Assembly: GCF_902706095.1 (NCBI RefSeq)
Contig: NZ_CACSJP010000017.1
Location: 1-41,948, forward strand
Direction: 5' to 3'
Length of the DNA stretch: 41,948 nt
From: Rhizobium sp. 18065
GTDB taxonomy: Bacteria; Pseudomonadota; Alphaproteobacteria; Rhizobiales; Rhizobiaceae
Shown here: piece after piece, positions 39,034 to 41,948 of the stretch
Layout: every line of letters begins with the position of its first letter
How positions within the stretch are numbered: position 1 is the stretch's first letter
The notes under the pieces: model-generated
Told to the model about the DNA's origin: nothing
What the model saw: the letters and a program-made list of their open reading frames with translations, nothing else
Databases searched by the model: none
Translations under genes and position numbers: made by a program

Positions 39034-41721
39034 TCAGGCGAAGAAGAAATCACTCTGCCTGATCTGATTGAGGTCGAGATTACCCTTGCTTGGTGCGTCC
39101 TTCAGATCTGCTAGCGCATCATCTTCATGTGGCGTGGTCTCAAGAAGGGTACGCACGGTCTGCTCGTATTCCCCAAGCGGGTCGTTCTCCAGATACATAC
39201 GCACGAACACATCGCGCAGAGTATCGGCGAGAAGCTGAGTGTCTGCCGCGTGGGTTGCATAGCTATCGTGTATCATGGCGAAGGCATTAATCCCGTGGTC
39301 GAGCCAGAGTCGGGCAACGGTGAGGATCATGGCGGCGGCATCAAGAGAGTGCACAAAGTTTGGAGACACGCCGTTTGTCTGGCGGTTGCGGTCGAGGGTT
39401 CCTTCCTGCTCCACATCAAGTTGGGGGTAAAAGCGTACACCATGGAAGAAGGTGTCGATGCGTTTGCTGTCAACCTTCGGATACGCCTGACGCACGATGA
39501 AGCCAGACGGTGCGACCCAGACCACCGCAGCTCCGACCCTAGTCATGAGAGCAGCCGTGTGCTGTAGCCAGTCCATAACCTGTCGAGACTTCACAACGAC
39601 CGCACCGATCGCATCGACCGTAATGCCCGCGAGGAACGCTGCCTCAGAGAAGCCGTCGCCATCTGGGAAACGGTACTTCCTTTTGCGCAGCTCTTCGCGG
39701 ATCTGACCCTTGATACCAAACAGCTTTGATCCATAGGGCGTGGTCATGACCGGGCGCTTGAACATGGTGCGGTCCAGTTGCCCAGACCCCAGCCAAGCAA
39801 TAGACATCTTCACGGGGTCGACCTTGACCTTGCGCTTCTTCTTGGCCTTGGCCTTGCCGGTGATGCCTTCAATCCCGGTGTCGATGATCTCCTCTTCTTC
39901 CTCATCCTCCTCTTCCACAAGCACCAGCTTCGGCGGCTGCTTCGAGATCTCCACGATCTCTTCTGTCGCTGCTGCCTTGACCATGCTGTAGATATCGGCC
40001 GGTGTTTCTTGGGGGATCAGGTTGACCGCTGCCCCGCCGACCTCGTCACGCATCATTGCCGAGAAGTGCTGAAGGCCATTGCAGGAACCGTCGAGCGCGA
40101 TGGGTAGACGTGAGACCGGGACTTCACCACGGGCCAGAGCGTCGGCCACACGGTCCCACTCGAAGCAGAAGGCGAGGAACTGGAAGGGTGCGTCGGCCTT
40201 GGTCCAAAAGTCCATGTGGTCGAGCGGTGAGCGGGCTGTCTGCCAGATCAATTCGCTGTTGCGTTGGACCCAGTCGGCGCGGGCGTGCAGCTTGCCCTTG
40301 TCCAGCTTCTCCCCGGTGAAGGGGCAGTCGGCCATGCAGTTGGCGCCATGAACCGAGAGCCAGAACAGGCCACGGCTTTCGGCGGTCATCGGCTTGGCTT
40401 CGGCAAACTCAAGCAGAGCCTTCTGATAGTCCGTACCCTGCGGCGTGAGGAAGCTGGTCACGGGATAGGCACGACCCCGGAAGTCCAGCGTGTGAGGGAA
40501 GTACATGCGCTCATATTCCGCGTACTTGTTGGCCTGAGACAGCGTGTTGCTGATGGCCTTGCGCGCACCGGCCCGCTCCTCATTCTCCCTGTATGCAGCC
40601 GCAGCCGTCCGACGCCACCTGTCGCAGCGTTCTTGCTGCTCTTCGGTGCGCTTGTTCTTGTCGAGAGGGATATCTGCTGGGCACATCGGCACGACCACAT
40701 CACCGACCTGAGGTAGTCCACCGATCCCGCTGTCTAGTCGCAAGGCGTAGTCGAAGATCTCAAGCACCTGCTGATTGATGCGCCAGGCCGTGTTCTGGAG
40801 AGCGTTGAGCCCAGCGTAAACCAGCGGCATGTGGGCCTCACTGATCAGGCGGCGGTGTTCCTTGTCGCGGGTCTTGATCAGGGTCAGCTTCCCGGCCAGC
40901 CCGTAATGATAGCCTCCAGCCCGCATCCCGCGCCATGGCCGGGGGGGCACGATGGTGGGGCCGAACTCTGGGTAGAAGAACTGGGCTCGGGTGTGCACGT
41001 CATCAAAGAAACGCTGGCACTCCTCGCTCATGGTGACGTGCGGGCTGTACTTGCCGCCTCCCGTAGTGATCAGGCCGGTGGCTGTCTGGATCAGCTCAAC
41101 GATGGGTAGGCCGACCAGCATGTAGTCCGCATCAGGGAGGTTCTGCTCGACAATGTCAGGCGCCTTGCGGTTGAGCGATGCCTTCAGGATGCGGCGATAG
41201 TGGATACGGCTGGAGCTTTCGAGGCGCTGCTTGATCAGGTGTACGATGGCCGGGTGACGATCCTCATACTGGCGCAGCATTGCCTCATCAGCTAGCGCCA
41301 TGCCGATGCGGATGGCCAGCTTGGGGATGGTGACTGTTGCGGCTGCGGTGGCGAGGGAGTTGAAGACCACGCGCAGGGAGATGAAGGCCACGGTCTCGGG
41401 GTCGACGGCGGCGATGGTACGCAGACCGCTCGGCTTGGGGCCACGCTTCTTGCCTCCAGTCTTACCACTGTTTGCGACCCACTCGGCCACGGCTGTCGCA
41501 AGCTTGTCATGGCCCAGGCGTATGGCTGCGCGGGCAGGGGTGCTTTCAGATCCACGTTCGGCCTTGCTTGTGGCCTTGTCGACCAGCTCCCAATAGCGGG
41601 CCTTCCCGGCTTCGATCATGCCGTCTTCAAGATCCATCTGCGCGCGCAGCATGGGGTCAATGTTTACCCCGGCGATGATGGCTTCGGCTTCGGCTGCTAT
41701 CTCTGTCGAACGGTCGTCCAT
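39034..41721 (-). CDS. Single-subunit DNA-dependent RNA polymerase (T7 gp1-like)
   Basis: About 895 residues (T7: 883). Motif A DGSCNGLQHFSAMMRDEVGG near 545, motif B FKRPVMTTPYGSKLFG near 660, motif C AMIHDSYATHAAD near 816. The C-terminal foot ends DFFFA (T7: DFAFA). A charged insertion with an acidic run (EEEDEEEEE) then a basic run (KAKAKKKRKVKV) lies between motifs A and B. It transcribes middle and late phage genes. The ATG at 41721 has GGAG nine bases upstream; an alternative ATG at 41736 has none close enough. Upstream are a hairpin and a copy of the candidate phage promoter. The specificity-loop region (SPNFVHSLDAAAM) is family-typical. Confidence 0.97.
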   Translation of the reverse strand: MDDRSTEIAAEAEAIIAGVNIDPMLRAQMDLEDGMIEAGKARYWELVDKATSKAERGSESTPARAAIRLGHDKLATAVAEWVANSGKTGGKKRGPKPSGLRTIAAVDPETVAFISLRVVFNSLATAAATVTIPKLAIRIGMALADEAMLRQYEDRHPAIVHLIKQRLESSSRIHYRRILKASLNRKAPDIVEQNLPDADYMLVGLPIVELIQTATGLITTGGGKYSPHVTMSEECQRFFDDVHTRAQFFYPEFGPTIVPPRPWRGMRAGGYHYGLAGKLTLIKTRDKEHRRLISEAHMPLVYAGLNALQNTAWRINQQVLEIFDYALRLDSGIGGLPQVGDVVVPMCPADIPLDKNKRTEEQQERCDRWRRTAAAAYRENEERAGARKAISNTLSQANKYAEYERMYFPHTLDFRGRAYPVTSFLTPQGTDYQKALLEFAEAKPMTAESRGLFWLSVHGANCMADCPFTGEKLDKGKLHARADWVQRNSELIWQTARSPLDHMDFWTKADAPFQFLAFCFEWDRVADALARGEVPVSRLPIALDGSCNGLQHFSAMMRDEVGGAAVNLIPQETPADIYSMVKAAATEEIVEISKQPPKLVLVEEEDEEEEEIIDTGIEGITGKAKAKKKRKVKVDPVKMSIAWLGSGQLDRTMFKRPVMTTPYGSKLFGIKGQIREELRKRKYRFPDGDGFSEAAFLAGITVDAIGAVVVKSRQVMDWLQHTAALMTRVGAAVVWVAPSGFIVRQAYPKVDSKRIDTFFHGVRFYPQLDVEQEGTLDRNRQTNGVSPNFVHSLDAAAMILTVARLWLDHGINAFAMIHDSYATHAADTQLLADTLRDVFVRMYLENDPLGEYEQTVRTLLETTPHEDDALADLKDAPSKGNLDLNQIRQSDFFFA

Positions 41722-41817
41722 GGAATGATGCTCCATTACAAATGAATGCCACTCCTCCCCAGATGAGGAGGTTCAGCAGGATGATGGTGATGGTGATGGG
41801 CATAGGGTCTCACCCTT

Positions 41818-41845
41818 GGGGCACAGCCCTACGGCTTTGTGTCCC
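41818..41845 (-). other. Stem-loop in RNA polymerase leader
   Basis: GGGRCACA / TGTGYCCC, an 8-bp stem (one G-U) with additional GCC/GGC pairing inside. It lies between the candidate self-promoter and the polymerase start, without U-tract. It could be an RNase III site, as found between early genes in T7, or an insulator. Confidence 0.45.
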
Positions 41846-41848
41846 AAC

Positions 41849-41867
41849 TGTCATATTGCGATGTTAA
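41849..41867 (-). promoter_or_regulatory. Recurrent 19-bp motif (candidate phage promoter) upstream of the RNA polymerase gene itself
   Basis: TTAACATCGCAATATGACA on the minus strand. The right half ATATGACA is identical to the 4873 and 38412 copies. It is not near any ribosome site. If it is a true promoter, the polymerase stimulates its own gene. Confidence 0.5.
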
Positions 41868-41907
41868 GGGGGTGGCTGGATGGTCTATGTGCTAGGCCAT
41901 CCGCCCA

Positions 41908-41941
41908 TTTCATGCCGTAATATGGCAGGAAACACATGAAA
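41908..41941. repeat. Nested inverted repeats next to right window end
   Basis: TTTCATG (41908-41914) and CATGAAA (41935-41941) are perfect inverted copies. TGCC/GGCA lies inside. They adjoin the terminal GAAACAGGAGG. Possible integrase arm or core binding dyads; no other support. Confidence 0.4.
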
Positions 41942-41948
41942 CAGGAGG
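41938..41948. repeat. 11-bp terminal direct repeat, right copy (possible attR/attP core)
   Basis: GAAACAGGAGG, identical to positions 1-11. The ~200 bp between this and the polymerase gene contain the candidate self-promoter and hairpins but no convincing gene. Confidence 0.5.

Noticed and set aside
41655..41803. 48-codon frame with a hydrophobic start (MPITITIILLNLLIWGG) overlapping the RNA polymerase start
   Set aside because: Poor ribosome site and a tail that is only the out-of-frame polymerase sequence. The hydrophobic part comes from a GATGGT simple repeat. Left as a possibility only.
1..41948. CRISPR arrays, insertion sequences, retron or diversity-generating elements
   Set aside because: I looked for regular spaced repeats, transposase or reverse-transcriptase motifs and template/variable repeat pairs near the fibre gene and saw none.

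Overview
The window is the nearly complete genome (about 42 kb, GC-rich) of a T7-like podovirus (Autographiviridae type). It is opened at an unusual point, between the integrase gene and the gene for a single-subunit RNA polymerase. Every supported gene lies on the minus strand, so the map reads from high to low coordinates. Codon use, frequent ATGA/TAATG stop-start overlaps and the protein types suggest a GC-rich proteobacterial host, perhaps an alphaproteobacterium. That host guess rests on general resemblance only. The two window ends share an 11-bp direct repeat. With the integrase lying right at the left end, this looks like an attP/prophage boundary: either a prophage cut out at attL/attR or a phage genome opened at attP.

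Layout in transcriptional order. (1) 9.6-8.1 kb: a 1.5-kb gene-free stretch with short CTTAGG/CCTAGG repeats, inverted repeats and host-type promoter candidates; the virion ends probably lie here. (2) 8.06-2.05 kb: early genes, namely small proteins, a two-domain beta-clamp (DnaN) homologue, an ArdA antirestriction DNA mimic, a cytosine-methyltransferase-like enzyme, and many small coupled genes of unknown role. (3) 1.9-0.05 kb: a lysogeny cassette with a winged-helix regulator, a small helical protein and a tyrosine integrase, all translationally coupled. (4) Across the opened junction, 41.7-39.0 kb: T7-type RNA polymerase. (5) 38.9-29.1 kb: ssDNA-binding protein, endonuclease I, a CHAP/NlpC-like endolysin with holin-like and spanin genes, an HTH protein, primase-helicase, family A DNA polymerase, 5'-3' exonuclease and a gp1.7-like protein. 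(6) 29.0-9.6 kb: virion genes in almost T7 order, namely portal, scaffold, a displaced tail fibre and its chaperone, capsid, tail tubular A and B, internal virion proteins A-D, a XhlA/holin-like protein, and small and large terminase.

Two recurrent elements organise the map. A 19-bp motif, roughly CYCACATNNNGATATGANA in the coding direction, occurs at least 13 times just upstream of transcription units and resembles the T7 promoter core. A perfect 20-bp repeat, AATTAATTACCCCACGCCTT, occurs exactly three times: after the polymerase gene, before the virion genes, and across the terminase stop codon.

The most interesting inference is architectural. In the virion or circular genome, the early host promoter reads through the integrase into the phage RNA polymerase gene. 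Integration at the window ends would cut that early operon and strand the polymerase at the other end of the prophage, so integration itself could switch off lytic transcription. The second highlight is the DnaN homologue, which has only the equivalents of clamp domains II and III. That is the two-domain size of PCNA or T4 gp45 subunits, not of a bacterial beta clamp.
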